A stretch of 64,000 bases of DNA from Qipengyuania profundimaris (GTDB lineage: Bacteria > Pseudomonadota > Alphaproteobacteria > Sphingomonadales > Sphingomonadaceae): assembly GCF_030717945.1 (NCBI RefSeq), contig NZ_JAVAIM010000001.1, positions 2,231,131 through 2,295,130 of the forward strand, read 5' to 3'. Position numbers and translations under genes: made by a program. Shown in pieces: positions 14,748 to 23,150 of this stretch. The notes beneath the pieces were generated by a model. It was not told where the DNA came from, did no database searches, and worked only from the letters and a program-made list of their open reading frames with translations. Each line of letters opens with the position of its first letter. Position 1 is the stretch's first letter.

Positions 14748-16700
14748 TCAGTCGGCGGGGTTATGCTCTGCGAGGAAGGCGACCAGCGTATCGTACCATT
14801 TCTGCTCGTTGGCGGGGTCGGTAAAGCCGTGCCCCTCCTTCTCGAACAGCAGTTCTACAGGCTTGACCGGTGCATCCTCCGCCGCATTGGTGAACTTGCG
14901 GAACTGCGACCACGGGACGTTGTTGTCCTCCTTGCCATGCGCAACAAGTACCGGACGGTTCAGGCCTGCCGCCAGCCGATAGGGTGAGACGCTGTCGAGG
15001 TCGAACTCTTCCTCGCCCTGCACGCGCTGTTCCCATTTCTTGCCCGCCTTGCGACTGAAATAGCGCCGATCGTACTTGAGCATCAGCTCCCAGTCGGTGA
15101 CCCCGGCGAAGCTGGCGGCGCAGCGATAGCGGTCCGGATTGCGAATGACGGCCCACAGCGCGGCGTACCCGCCATAGGAACTGCCGACCACGCAGACGCG
15201 ATCCTTGTCGGCGATGCCCTCGGCGACGGCCCAATCCATCGCATCGTCGAGATCGTCCTGCATCGCGCGGCCGATCTGCCCGCTGCCCAGCTCGAAGAAT
15301 TTCTCGCCATAGCCGCCCGAGCCGCGGAAATTGGGCTGGATAACGGCATAGCCGAGATTGGCGAGTAGCTGGACCTCATCGTTGTAGTCGAGCTTGTCGC
15401 GCACGCCGTACGGTCCGCCATGCGGCAGCACGATCAGCGGCAGACCTTTCGCTTCGCGCCCTCTGGGCGTGGTCAGATAGGCGCGGATCTTCGTTCCGTC
15501 GCGCGCGGTATAGGTGACCGGCTTCGGCTTCGCGAGCTGGCTTTCGTCGATGTGGGGCCGAAGCTCCATGAACAGGTCGAGCTTCTTCTCCGCAGGGGAG
15601 AACAGGTAATAGGCACCGGGATCGGCCGAGCCGCCTGCCCATACGATCATGCGCGAATTGTCCTCCGCGCGCGATGCAACCCAGACTTCTTCCTCTTTCA
15701 ACGCGCCGCTCAGCGCATTGTAGAGCTGATCGTATTCGGGATCGAACCAGTGCGCGCGGTCGCGGTCGTCGGCATAATAGACGCCGAGCGGCTTGCCGTC
15801 GCGCATGACGACGGCGTCGAGATCATGTTCGGGATGTTCGAACACGGTCTCGATCGGCTCGCGCGTGGCGAGATTGTAGAGATACAGGCCGACCCGCCCG
15901 TTCTCGCCTTCGCGCAGGACGTAGCCTTCATCGGACCCGCTGACGATCTGGCGCACGTCCCAGAACTTTTCCTCGAATTCGTCTTCCTTGATCTTCTCGA
16001 TCAGGCGGAACTTGTCGTCGGCGTTGGCCCGGTAATGGATACGCATCTTGCGGTGCAGATAGCCGATCCCGAGGCGAAGCACGCCGGCATCGTCGGCATA
16101 CCAGTCCCACACACCGTCGATCGGGCGCTGGAGGATGCGCGCGTCGCCACCTTCCCGAAGCTCGTATCGCATGACGCTCGGGTATTCGTAGAGCGACTTC
16201 TGTACGGATACGAGTGCGTAGGATCCATCCTTCGCGATATGGACGACGTTGTCGCCATCGATGGTGGGAAATTTCGCACCCAGCACTTCCATCGCGCCGG
16301 TCTTGAGATCGACGAAGGTCAGGCGAGTGAACCGCACATCGTCCCCACGCCACTGTCCGCTGGCCGAGAGGGAGACGAGCAGCTTGTCGCTTCCCGCCCA
16401 GCGCACCCATTCGATCTCATGCTCCTCGCCGATCGAAAAGCGCCGGAAGGGTTCTTGCGTCGCCGCATCGATGAGCGCCACAGATTGTTCACCGTCGACA
16501 ACGGCCTTGGTGACAATCACTTTCCCGTCGGGCGAAAGCTGCGTGTGCGAGAACGGGCTGCGCTTGGCGAAAGCCGCGCCCGGTATGATCGGCGGACGGG
16601 AAGAAGCCGCCTGCGCGGAATGACCGCCCGTTTGCTGCGCCGCAACAGGCGCTGCAGAAACCACTGTCGCCAACAAGGCGAGATATGCGAAACGAAACAT
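14748..16700 (-). CDS. Secreted S9-family (prolyl oligopeptidase-type) peptidase
   Basis: 650 residues from ATG 16700, preceded by GGGGGT. Residues 1-22 (MFRFAYLALLATVVSAAPVAA) form a signal peptide with AxA cleavage. A beta-propeller region covers roughly 40-390. The C-terminal alpha/beta hydrolase domain holds the nucleophile motif GSSYGG, the acid region VAHGKEDNNVPW and the histidine in EKEGHGFTD. This is the dipeptidyl or acylaminoacyl peptidase type exported to the periplasm, acting on short peptides. An in-frame upstream start at 16742 would mask the signal peptide. Confidence 0.93.
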   Translation of the reverse strand: MFRFAYLALLATVVSAAPVAAQQTGGHSAQAASSRPPIIPGAAFAKRSPFSHTQLSPDGKVIVTKAVVDGEQSVALIDAATQEPFRRFSIGEEHEIEWVRWAGSDKLLVSLSASGQWRGDDVRFTRLTFVDLKTGAMEVLGAKFPTIDGDNVVHIAKDGSYALVSVQKSLYEYPSVMRYELREGGDARILQRPIDGVWDWYADDAGVLRLGIGYLHRKMRIHYRANADDKFRLIEKIKEDEFEEKFWDVRQIVSGSDEGYVLREGENGRVGLYLYNLATREPIETVFEHPEHDLDAVVMRDGKPLGVYYADDRDRAHWFDPEYDQLYNALSGALKEEEVWVASRAEDNSRMIVWAGGSADPGAYYLFSPAEKKLDLFMELRPHIDESQLAKPKPVTYTARDGTKIRAYLTTPRGREAKGLPLIVLPHGGPYGVRDKLDYNDEVQLLANLGYAVIQPNFRGSGGYGEKFFELGSGQIGRAMQDDLDDAMDWAVAEGIADKDRVCVVGSSYGGYAALWAVIRNPDRYRCAASFAGVTDWELMLKYDRRYFSRKAGKKWEQRVQGEEEFDLDSVSPYRLAAGLNRPVLVAHGKEDNNVPWSQFRKFTNAAEDAPVKPVELLFEKEGHGFTDPANEQKWYDTLVAFLAEHNPAD

Positions 16701-16874
16701 GCGACCCCCGAACCAATCAGCGTCAGCAATACACCAATGCAAGTATCGGGCAAGATTGCGCGCATGCGGTTATTAATGACTGGAAGCATCGGGCGGGATG
16801 CATTCGAAAACCGCGATCCCAGACGGCTGCTCTCGACGGACGTAGAGGACGAGCCATTGATCGGCGGCTTCTGG

Positions 16875-16889
16875 TTAATTTCGATTTAC
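16875..16889 (+). promoter_or_regulatory. Possible full CtrA box TTAA-N7-TTAC
   Basis: TTAATTTCGATTTAC fits TTAA-N7-TTAA with one mismatch at the last base. It lies about 30 bases upstream of the weak small reading frame at 16920 and 175 bases upstream of the S9 peptidase start on the other strand. A single motif match only. Confidence 0.25.
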
Positions 16890-16919
16890 CGCGTTGCGAG
16901 AGGAGGCGCTAAGTTCCGC

Positions 16920-17081
16920 ATGCTTACGTTACGGCAGTCCGAGGGGTCGGACGACCGAAGCAATGGGACAGTTTCGATGGTATTCGCATTCATCCAGCGC
17001 CTCGTGCGCGAACAGAGCGGGCTCGCGACGGTATGGGTGGCACCGCTGACTCTCGCCAGCGCCACGCTGCTCGCGCTCTAA
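16920..17081 (+). CDS. Possible small protein, pilin-like C-terminus (uncertain)
   Basis: A 53-codon frame from ATG 16920, or 34 codons from ATG 16977. AGGAGG stands 14 bases before the first ATG, which is far. The C-terminal half, VREQSGLATVWVAPLTLASATLL read in pieces, recalls the short basic stretch, glycine and hydrophobic helix of Flp/TadE-type pilins but lacks the G/E..Y processing signature. It ends two bases from the convergent isomerase gene. The region 16701-17082 has no other candidate. Could easily be chance. Confidence 0.25.
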   Translation: MLTLRQSEGSDDRSNGTVSMVFAFIQRLVREQSGLATVWVAPLTLASATLLAL

Positions 17082-17082
17082 T

Positions 17083-17694
17083 TCAGGGCTTTCCGCCCGA
17101 CAGATAGTCCTCGATCTGCCCGAGACGTTCCTTCCCGAACCACATTTCCTTTCCAACGAAGACCGTCGGTATGCCGAAGGCGCCGCGCTCGACGGCGTGG
17201 CTGGTGTTGTCGATCAGCTTCTGCTTGACCTCTGCTTCCTGCGTCCCGGCTAGCAACCGATCGGCGTCGAAGCCGCCCTCCTCCAGCACCCCGCGCACCG
17301 CGTCCACGTCCCCGCAATCGATGTTCCGCTCCCACACGGCAGGCTGTAGCGCATCCACCAGCGCGCGCCGCTCGTCCTCGTCCTGCGCGGCGACGAGGAT
17401 GCGCTGGAGCAGGATCGAATTGAACGGCAGCGCCGGATGCATGCAGAAATCGCTCATCCCGTGCCGGTCGAGGAAGCGCTGGAATTCCAGCGCGGCATAG
17501 GCAACCTTGCCCTTCACATCCTTGTCCCGGAACATCGGCGGCGCATTGCCGGTCAGTTTGTGCATACCGCCGAGAAACACCGGCGTGACCACAAGCTCCG
17601 CTCCGGTCCGCTCGGCGATGGCCTTGAGCGGATACCACGCGAGATATCCGTTCGGCGCGGCGAGATCTAGGATGTATTCGATGGTGCGGGTCAT
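17083..17694 (-). CDS. DsbA-fold 2-hydroxychromene-2-carboxylate isomerase-like protein
   Basis: 203 residues from ATG 17694 (MTRTIEYILDLAAPNGYLAWYPL). It has a thioredoxin-like N-terminus with a serine/proline-type site (no CXXC), an inserted helical domain and the C-terminal GAFGIPTVFVGKEMWFGKERL signature of kappa-class glutathione transferases and hydroxychromene carboxylate isomerases. These use glutathione to isomerise aromatic breakdown products, but many homologues have unknown substrates. A second, distinct member is encoded at 51115-51729. No aromatic degradation genes are nearby. Confidence 0.85.
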   Translation of the reverse strand: MTRTIEYILDLAAPNGYLAWYPLKAIAERTGAELVVTPVFLGGMHKLTGNAPPMFRDKDVKGKVAYAALEFQRFLDRHGMSDFCMHPALPFNSILLQRILVAAQDEDERRALVDALQPAVWERNIDCGDVDAVRGVLEEGGFDADRLLAGTQEAEVKQKLIDNTSHAVERGAFGIPTVFVGKEMWFGKERLGQIEDYLSGGKP

Positions 17695-17761
17695 GTGGGT
17701 TCCTGCCTTTCGCACCCAGGCTTAGGCGGAAACGAAAGCACCCCGCAACGTTGGCTTTTTT

Positions 17762-18244
17762 ATGACAGACATGTTGCACCCGTCCTCGCTCAGCTGGTTC
17801 GACGTCGCATGGCGGCTGGGGGCGGCGACTCTGTTTCCCTTGATCGTCGGGCTCGAGCGGTTCTTTCACAAGAAACCGATCGATTTCCGACCCTTCGTCA
17901 TCATCTCGGTGGCTGCCTGCGGACTGTTGATCGGCTCGATCGAACTGTTGCAGTCGAGCAACGACAGCCAGGCGCAGATCGACCCGACACGGGTCATCGA
18001 AGGGGTCATCACCGGCATCGGCTTCATCGGTGCGGGCGCGATGTTCCGCGAAGGCAATTACGTGCAGGGCGCAGGTTCCGCCGCATCGATCTGGTGCGCC
18101 GGGGCGATCGGCCTCGTCTGCGGGATGGGCGAATTGTGGCTCGGCGCGATCGTTTCGATCATCGTGTTTTTATTGCTGATCGTGAGCCGCCCCTTCACCG
18201 AGCGCTGGGACCCGGGATCGACCAAGGGGACAGATACTGAATGA
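17762..18244 (+). CDS. MgtC/SapB-family membrane protein
   Basis: 160 residues with four to five membrane segments. The MgtC core is visible: RLGAATLFPLIVGLER near residues 18-33, the second helix around VIISVAACGLLIG, and GVITGIGFIGAGAMF near 81-95. MgtC proteins inhibit the F1Fo ATP synthase or act in low-Mg survival in some pathogens; in free-living species the role is unclear. The stop overlaps the next start (ATGA), so it is co-translated with a lipoprotein. Confidence 0.88.
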   Translation: MTDMLHPSSLSWFDVAWRLGAATLFPLIVGLERFFHKKPIDFRPFVIISVAACGLLIGSIELLQSSNDSQAQIDPTRVIEGVITGIGFIGAGAMFREGNYVQGAGSAASIWCAGAIGLVCGMGELWLGAIVSIIVFLLLIVSRPFTERWDPGSTKGTDTE

Positions 18245-19017
18245 CGTGGGTGCGCCTCGGCCTCGGCGTAGCGTGTGCGACCATGATCGCGGGGTGCGCG
18301 CCAACCGAGACGCCGCCGGTCGAAATGCCGAAGCAGAGCGCTATGGCGAGCGCGCCAAAGGTCAGCGCCACAACCGAAACTCCCGATTACCCTCCCGATC
18401 TTCAGCGTATGCTCGAAAAGTCGGCCTTTGCCGGAATGCCCGGGGAGCCGTGCCTCGCCCGTGAGATCGAGCGACCCGCTTGGACGGAGCAGCCGGAGGT
18501 ACGATCACGTTTGCGAGAGGTTCGCTCCGACAGCCTCTGGCTCGGTCGGTGGGCGCGAGAGAATCTGTCAGGCCGCCTCGCCTATGCCGGAGTCGGCTAC
18601 GATTTCGCGCCGCGTCCGGAGGAGACCCTGCCGGACGCTCCGCCGCCACTGATCTACGAGATCGTCGTGACCGGCTCCGACCCGATCCGCCCGCCCCCGC
18701 TCGGCGACCGGGCGAAGGACGTGCCGGTGGTGGTGCGCTACGATGCGCCACTCTCGCATGACGAATTCATGGCGCGCCGTGAACAGGGAGGGCCGACCGC
18801 ACGCCAACTGCTGCCTACACTGCAGGGCGAAGGCGGCTCCCCGTCGCGCTCCTGGGCGGTCTACCTGATGATCGGCGACTCGAAAAAGGAAGGCGTGGTC
18901 GATGACGCGCTCTCGCAGTGCGATGCCTTGCGCCGTGCCTACCGGCTGCCCGTGTTGATGGAGTTCTTCGAGGGAAGCATGACTACGCTCGACATGATGC
19001 CCGCGCCTCCGGAGTGA
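18241..19017 (+). CDS. Putative lipoprotein (258 aa), unknown
   Basis: The start overlaps the MgtC stop by four bases. The first 19 residues form a lipoprotein signal: MTWVRLGLGVACATMIAGC, with lipobox IAGC at 16-19. The mature protein is about 240 residues, with a proline-rich linker, then two regions with charged and aromatic residues and a C-terminal RLPVLMEFFEGS. No family recognised. Coupling to MgtC suggests a periplasmic partner for that membrane protein, but this is inference. Confidence 0.7.
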   Translation: MTWVRLGLGVACATMIAGCAPTETPPVEMPKQSAMASAPKVSATTETPDYPPDLQRMLEKSAFAGMPGEPCLAREIERPAWTEQPEVRSRLREVRSDSLWLGRWARENLSGRLAYAGVGYDFAPRPEETLPDAPPPLIYEIVVTGSDPIRPPPLGDRAKDVPVVVRYDAPLSHDEFMARREQGGPTARQLLPTLQGEGGSPSRSWAVYLMIGDSKKEGVVDDALSQCDALRRAYRLPVLMEFFEGSMTTLDMMPAPPE

Positions 19018-19067
19018 ACATCTCAAACGACGAGGCGAGAAATCTCCCGCACTCGCCACGTTCATAC

Positions 19068-19084
19068 TTGCGAATGATTTGCAA
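19068..19084. promoter_or_regulatory. Fur-like operator
   Basis: TTGCGAATGATTTGCAA is a 17-base palindrome with seven of eight base pairs matching. It resembles the alphaproteobacterial Fur box TGCAANTNATTTGCA. It ends 34 bases before ATG 19119, which is where a repressor operator would be expected. A close relative stands before hemA at 47793-47809. Confidence 0.55.
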
Positions 19085-19118
19085 TAGCATATGATCGCGA
19101 GCCGAAGGAGGACTTCCT

Positions 19119-19535
19119 ATGACCCACCGATCTCCCGCTCCCGCGCTCGACCTGCCCCTGCCTGCCCGCCGCGATTTGTCGCTAGCGCTAGTGCTGGTCC
19201 GGCGAATGGCGATGAAAGGCCCCGACGATTCGCGGGCGGCGATGTTGGCATTGGATGTAGCTGGCAGCGGATTTCGCCGCTTGCTGGTACTCACCCGGTG
19301 CTTCGTCGTCGAACTCGCAAGATCCTCGCGCCGGACACTCACGCTCGCGCCTTGCTGTGCGACCGGCATGACGCGCGACGAGGCGCTGATGATCGACCTG
19401 CTGCGCAATGCCGACCTCGCCACCTATGCCGCGCTGACCGACGATGCGCCCTGCCACCGCGCTCGCTCGGCAGCGCAAGCGCTCGGAGAGGAACTCAGCG
19501 CGCTGGCTGCGCGGATAGGCTGGCGCGGCGGCTAG
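19119..19535 (+). CDS. Conserved hypothetical protein (138 aa), DUF6628-like
   Basis: 138 residues from ATG 19119, with AAGGAGG eight bases upstream. The protein begins with a proline-rich PALDLPLPARRDLSLALVLVRRMA and contains a cysteine pair in LAPCCATGMTRDEALMIDLLR. It looks like the short sphingomonad proteins grouped as DUF6628; I am moderately sure of that grouping. No membrane segment or signal. The Fur-like operator just upstream suggests induction under iron limitation, possibly a regulator or small iron-sparing protein, but this is inference. It converges on metZ, overlapping by four bases. Confidence 0.7.
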   Translation: MTHRSPAPALDLPLPARRDLSLALVLVRRMAMKGPDDSRAAMLALDVAGSGFRRLLVLTRCFVVELARSSRRTLTLAPCCATGMTRDEALMIDLLRNADLATYAALTDDAPCHRARSAAQALGEELSALAARIGWRGG

Positions 19536-20737
19536 AGGCCCGCTGCAGACAATGCGCGGTCGAGGTCCTCTTTCAGATCCTCGATATCCTCCAGCCCGAC
19601 ATTGATCCGCAGCAGCCCCTCGGTCACCCCCATCGCGGCGCGGCCCTCCTCACCCATATTGGCGTGGGTCGTGCTGGCCGGGTGGCACATCAGGCTACGC
19701 GCATCGCCGATATTGTTGGAGATATCGACCAGCTCGAGCGCGTCGAGCACGGCGAAAGCCGTGGCGCGGTCGCCGACGTCGAAAGCGAAGATCGGCCCGG
19801 TGGCGACCATCTGCTTCATCGCCAGATCGTGGCGCGGATGGCTCGGCAGGCCTGGATGCAGCATCTTCGGCACGCGCGGCTCGATGAATGCGCCGAGCGC
19901 AACGGCATTCTCGCTCTGGCGCCGGGCGCGCAGGTCGAGCGTTTCGAGGCCCTTCAGCACCACCCAGGCATTGAACGGCGCGCAATTGGGGCCGGTGTTG
20001 CGCTGGAACGGCAGCAGCACCTCGTCGATCCATTCCTGCGATCCACAGACCGCGCCGGCGAGCACCCGCCCCTGCCCGTCCATCAGCTTGGTCGCACTAT
20101 AGGCGACCACGTCCGCACCGAATTCCATCGGTTTCTGCAGCGCACTGGTGGCGAAAGCATTGTCGACCACGGTAGTGACGCCATGCGCCTTGGCGACGCC
20201 GCAAACATGGGCGAGGTCGACCACGTCGAGCGTGGGGTTAGCGGGTGTCTCGAAGAAAAAGGCCTTGGTGTTCGGCTTGATCGCCGCCTCCCAGGCGTCG
20301 TCGTCGGCGCTGTCGATCACGGTGGTCTCGATCCCGAAGCGCGGCAGCAGCTGATCGAGCAGCCAGCGGCACGAACCGAAGGCAGCGCGCGCGCCGACCA
20401 CGTGATCGCCCGCGGACAGCTGGCACAGCAGCGCGGTGGTCATCGCCGCCATTCCGCTCGCCTGCGCGCGGCAGGCTTCGGCACCCTCCATCAGCGCGAT
20501 GCGCTCTTCCAGCATGGCGACGGTAGGATTCTGCAACCGCGAATAGGTCATGCCCTGCATTTCGCCCGCGAAGCGATCCGCGGGGGTCTGGGCGTCATCG
20601 TAAGTATAGCCGCTGGTGAGGAACAGCGCCTCGCTGGTCTCGCCATGCTCGCTGCGCCAGGTGCCGCCGCGCACGGCCTGCGTTGCGGGACGCCACTTGC
20701 TGGTGATCGAGCGGTCGGTGCCGGTGGTCTTCTTCAT
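19532..20737 (-). CDS. metZ: O-succinylhomoserine sulfhydrylase
   Basis: 401 residues from ATG 20737 (MKKTTGTDRSITSKWR). A PLP-dependent Cys/Met metabolism enzyme that makes homocysteine directly from O-succinylhomoserine and sulfide. Seen: WRPATQAVRGGTWRSEHGETSEALFLTSGYTYD in parts at the N-terminus, SGMAAMTTALL, and the PLP lysine motif YSATKLMDGQGR. The GGTWRSEHGETSE signature and the length are those of MetZ rather than cystathionine synthase or lyase. A start at 20815 would run into the TetR gene. Only 40 bases separate it from the TetR stop, leaving no room for a SAM riboswitch. Confidence 0.93.
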   Translation of the reverse strand: MKKTTGTDRSITSKWRPATQAVRGGTWRSEHGETSEALFLTSGYTYDDAQTPADRFAGEMQGMTYSRLQNPTVAMLEERIALMEGAEACRAQASGMAAMTTALLCQLSAGDHVVGARAAFGSCRWLLDQLLPRFGIETTVIDSADDDAWEAAIKPNTKAFFFETPANPTLDVVDLAHVCGVAKAHGVTTVVDNAFATSALQKPMEFGADVVAYSATKLMDGQGRVLAGAVCGSQEWIDEVLLPFQRNTGPNCAPFNAWVVLKGLETLDLRARRQSENAVALGAFIEPRVPKMLHPGLPSHPRHDLAMKQMVATGPIFAFDVGDRATAFAVLDALELVDISNNIGDARSLMCHPASTTHANMGEEGRAAMGVTEGLLRINVGLEDIEDLKEDLDRALSAAGL

Positions 20738-20777
20738 GGACCGCGCGATAGCATAGGCGTGCGGCGCGGCAAGCGGG

Positions 20778-21317
20778 TCAGCCTTCCAGCGCGGCAAGCC
20801 CCGCTTCGCCGACATCGGGGCGCCCGACAGACCGCAGCATTTGCGCCCCCTCGATCACGGTCATCACTGCCCGCGCACCCGCCTTGGGGTCGGGGTCGCT
20901 TTCCGGCAGGTGGTCGACCACCCAGTCGAGCAATACGTCCATGATTCCTCCTGCTGCGTCGAAATAGGCTGCATTGTCGTTCGCGCATCCGGCGACGATG
21001 TCCCACCAGACGCGAAGAAAAGGCGCGAATTCAGGCCTGCCGGTAATGTCATATACCGTCTTCGCGCAGGCACGACGCGATCGTGCACGCTCCTGCGGAA
21101 AGGCGGTACCGAGCGCATCGGCGAACATGCCGGCCAGATATTCGAGGAGAGCGGCGACCAGAGCATCCTTGTTGCCGAAGTGGTAGAGCAGCATCCGATC
21201 GCTGGTGCCCGCAGCCTTTGCCAGCGGGCGGAGCGAGGCATCGGCGAGCCCGTGCTCCATGACATGGGTGGCAAGCAGCGGCAGCAGCGTTTCGCGAGAC
21301 ATCCGAGCAGGCGACAT
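20778..21317 (-). CDS. TetR-family transcriptional regulator
   Basis: 179 residues. N-terminal helix-turn-helix: LADASLRPLAKAAGTSDRMLLYHFGNKDALV (residues 24-54) with the TetR sequence G.s..mlYhhFgnKdaL. The C-terminal ligand domain is diverse. It faces the membrane-protein gene at 21393, and a large paired palindrome (21327-21370) lies between the two starts, a typical self-regulating divergent TetR arrangement. The downstream metZ may be read through from the same promoter. Confidence 0.9.
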   Translation of the reverse strand: MSPARMSRETLLPLLATHVMEHGLADASLRPLAKAAGTSDRMLLYHFGNKDALVAALLEYLAGMFADALGTAFPQERARSRRACAKTVYDITGRPEFAPFLRVWWDIVAGCANDNAAYFDAAGGIMDVLLDWVVDHLPESDPDPKAGARAVMTVIEGAQMLRSVGRPDVGEAGLAALEG

Positions 21318-21326
21318 GGCAATGCT

Positions 21327-21370
21327 TGTAGCGAGTGCTACAAAACGCTACAAGTGTAGCACTCGCTACA
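21327..21370. promoter_or_regulatory. TetR operator pair between divergent genes
   Basis: TGTAGCGAGTGCTACA (21327-21342) and its exact reverse complement TGTAGCACTCGCTACA (21355-21370) are separated by 12 bases that include GCTACA. Each 16-mer is itself a TGTAGC-N4-GCTACA palindrome. The element lies in the 75-base gap between the TetR start and the divergent membrane-protein start, so it very probably binds the TetR protein and controls both. Confidence 0.8.
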
Positions 21371-21392
21371 TACGATTCGGGAGCCTGCCGTA

Positions 21393-21779
21393 ATGACGCC
21401 GTATATTGCTCTTTTCACAGTTGGGCTTGTCGCCGTTCTGGCCGCGCTGGGCTACATGCTCGCAAGCCGCGAAAAGACCGGCAGCCCGATCCTGGCAGCC
21501 ATGCTCTCGGCGGCCTTCGGTGCCTACACGGCCGTCACGATTGCGACCGAGGGCGTGATGCCCGTCTGGCTCAACCATACGAGCAATCTGTGGGGCGTGC
21601 AGGTCTGGTGGGACCTGCTTTTCGCACTGGGCGTGGCCGTCTTTCTGGTTTTGCCGCGTGCGAGAGCGCAGGGCATGAATGTCCCGCTGTGGATCCTCTT
21701 TGTCGCCGCGACTGCCAGTATCGGCCTCCTTGCGATGGTCGCGCGCCTGTTCTGGCTGGAGTCGCGCACAACTTCGTGA
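21393..21779 (+). CDS. Four-helix membrane protein (128 aa), likely TetR-regulated
   Basis: 128 residues with about four hydrophobic helices: IALFTVGLVAVLAALGYML, PILAAMLSAAFGAYTAVTIA, VWWDLLFALGVAVFLVL and VPLWILFVAATASIGLLAMV. The second and third are joined by EGVMPVWLNHTSNLWG. No named family recognised. Divergence from a TetR gene across a strong paired operator suggests that the protein responds to, or handles, the TetR ligand. Confidence 0.75.
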   Translation: MTPYIALFTVGLVAVLAALGYMLASREKTGSPILAAMLSAAFGAYTAVTIATEGVMPVWLNHTSNLWGVQVWWDLLFALGVAVFLVLPRARAQGMNVPLWILFVAATASIGLLAMVARLFWLESRTTS

Positions 21780-21822
21780 ACGCGCTTGTCGGCGCGCGGG
21801 CCTCTGCCTAAGCCATCGCGCG

Positions 21823-23094
21823 ATGAGCCGCGCGCCCGAGCAACCCGTCGATCCCCTGCGCTGGTGCGGCGCGCTGGCGCTGGCATTCTGGCTGGCGACG
21901 CTGCCGTTCCTCACGATCGTCCCGCACGCCTATTTCGACGAGGTCCATTACCTTCCCGCCGCGCGCGAGCTGCTGGTGTTGGGCGAATTCACCAATCGCG
22001 AGCATCCGCTGGTCGGCAAAGAGCTGATCGCGCTGGGCATTGCTCTTTTCGGCGACAATCCCTGGGGCTGGCGACTGCTGCCGACGCTCTTCGGCACACT
22101 CGCGCTGTTCGCCAACATGCGCGCGTTGTGGTTCGCGACATGCAGCCGCTTCGCGACGCTGGCCTATGGCGTATTGCTGGCGACCGGTTTCCACCTGTTC
22201 GTGCATGCGCGCATCGCCATGCTCGACATCTTTTACCTCGCCTTCCTGAGCGTCGCCGCATGGCAGTTCGCCGCCGCGATCCGCCAGCCCGAGCAGGGCC
22301 GCTGGCGGCTGGCGCTGACAGGCGTTGCACTGGGCCTGGCGATGGGATCGAAGTGGAATGCGCTAGTCGTCGCCACCCTGCCGGGCCTGACCTTCCTGAT
22401 CGCCCGCGCGCTGGCCGGCCGTCGCCGTTTGCTGCTGAGCCGCCGCGGCGCGCCCGGGCCGGGCATCACGCTGGTAGAAGCGGCGCTGTGGCTCGGCCTT
22501 GTCCCGCTACTGGTTTACGCCGCGACCTTCCTCCCGGCCTACCGTTTCGCCGTGAACCCGATTACCGAGGGGCTGGCGTTCCACCACCGGTTCATGCTCG
22601 ATCTACAGACGCAGGTGCTGAAATCGCATCCCTACCAGTCGACCTGGCAGGACTGGGTGCTGAACGCGCGCTCGATCTGGTATCTCTACGAGCCGGTGGA
22701 CGGCGTGCAGCGCGGGATCATGCTGATCGGCAATCCGCTGACGATGTATCTGGGCCTTGCCGGGCTGGCGTGGTGCCTGTTCCACGGCCTGCTGAGCCGA
22801 AACTGGGCCGCGCTCGGTGTAGTGATTCTCTATGCAGTGAGCCTCGGCTTCTGGATCGTCGCAGCCAAGCCGATCCAGTTCTACTACCACTATTCGCTGC
22901 CGAGCTTCCCGCTGCTGGCCGCATTGGCGCTCGCCTGCGACGCGCTATGGCGCAACGGCTGGCGCAAGACCGCCCTCGCCCCGCTTATTGGCAGCGTACT
23001 GGTCTTCGCGTGGTTCTACTCGATCCTCAGCGCCGAGCCGCTGGCAGGGCCGGACAGCTTTGCCGTGTGGACTTGGATCGAAGGGTGGAGGTGA
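21823..23094 (+). CDS. PMT/ArnT-like membrane glycosyltransferase
   Basis: 423 residues from ATG 21823. A hydrophobic protein with many membrane helices. The first periplasmic loop carries YFDEVHYLPAARELL (about residues 38-52); the acidic DE pair followed by HY is the catalytic signature of the PMT/GT39 family that uses polyprenyl-phosphate sugars. The NREHPLVGKELIALGIALFGDNPWGWRL stretch in pieces is also typical. It probably glycosylates a protein or lipid on the periplasmic side. The convergent neighbour makes polyprenyl-phosphate sugars, a fitting donor synthase. Confidence 0.85.
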   Translation: MSRAPEQPVDPLRWCGALALAFWLATLPFLTIVPHAYFDEVHYLPAARELLVLGEFTNREHPLVGKELIALGIALFGDNPWGWRLLPTLFGTLALFANMRALWFATCSRFATLAYGVLLATGFHLFVHARIAMLDIFYLAFLSVAAWQFAAAIRQPEQGRWRLALTGVALGLAMGSKWNALVVATLPGLTFLIARALAGRRRLLLSRRGAPGPGITLVEAALWLGLVPLLVYAATFLPAYRFAVNPITEGLAFHHRFMLDLQTQVLKSHPYQSTWQDWVLNARSIWYLYEPVDGVQRGIMLIGNPLTMYLGLAGLAWCLFHGLLSRNWAALGVVILYAVSLGFWIVAAKPIQFYYHYSLPSFPLLAALALACDALWRNGWRKTALAPLIGSVLVFAWFYSILSAEPLAGPDSFAVWTWIEGWR

Positions 23095-23116
23095 GGGTTC
23101 GTTGGCATCCATCCGC

Positions 23117-23150
23117 GACTGACTGCGTCAGTCTCTGCGCCCGGTAAAAC
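23117..23150 (-). repeat. Stop-codon-abutting hairpin element
   Basis: Read on the minus strand, the TGA of the glycosyltransferase-GtrA gene is followed directly by GTTTTACCGGGCGC and then, after a few bases, a perfect 7-bp hairpin (GACTGAC/GTCAGTC, 23117-23133). The order of T-run, CCGGGYGC and hairpin matches the elements behind tspO and rpsL, but the long inverted repeat is absent and the loop is TGC. Confidence 0.5.

Noticed and set aside
17083..17694. Disulfide oxidoreductase DsbA
   Set aside because: The CXXC site is absent at the N-terminal strand-helix junction; the pattern fits the isomerase/kappa-GST branch.
20738..20777. Possible SAM riboswitch before metZ
   Set aside because: Only 40 bases separate metZ from the TetR stop and no SAM-II or SAM-V core is visible.
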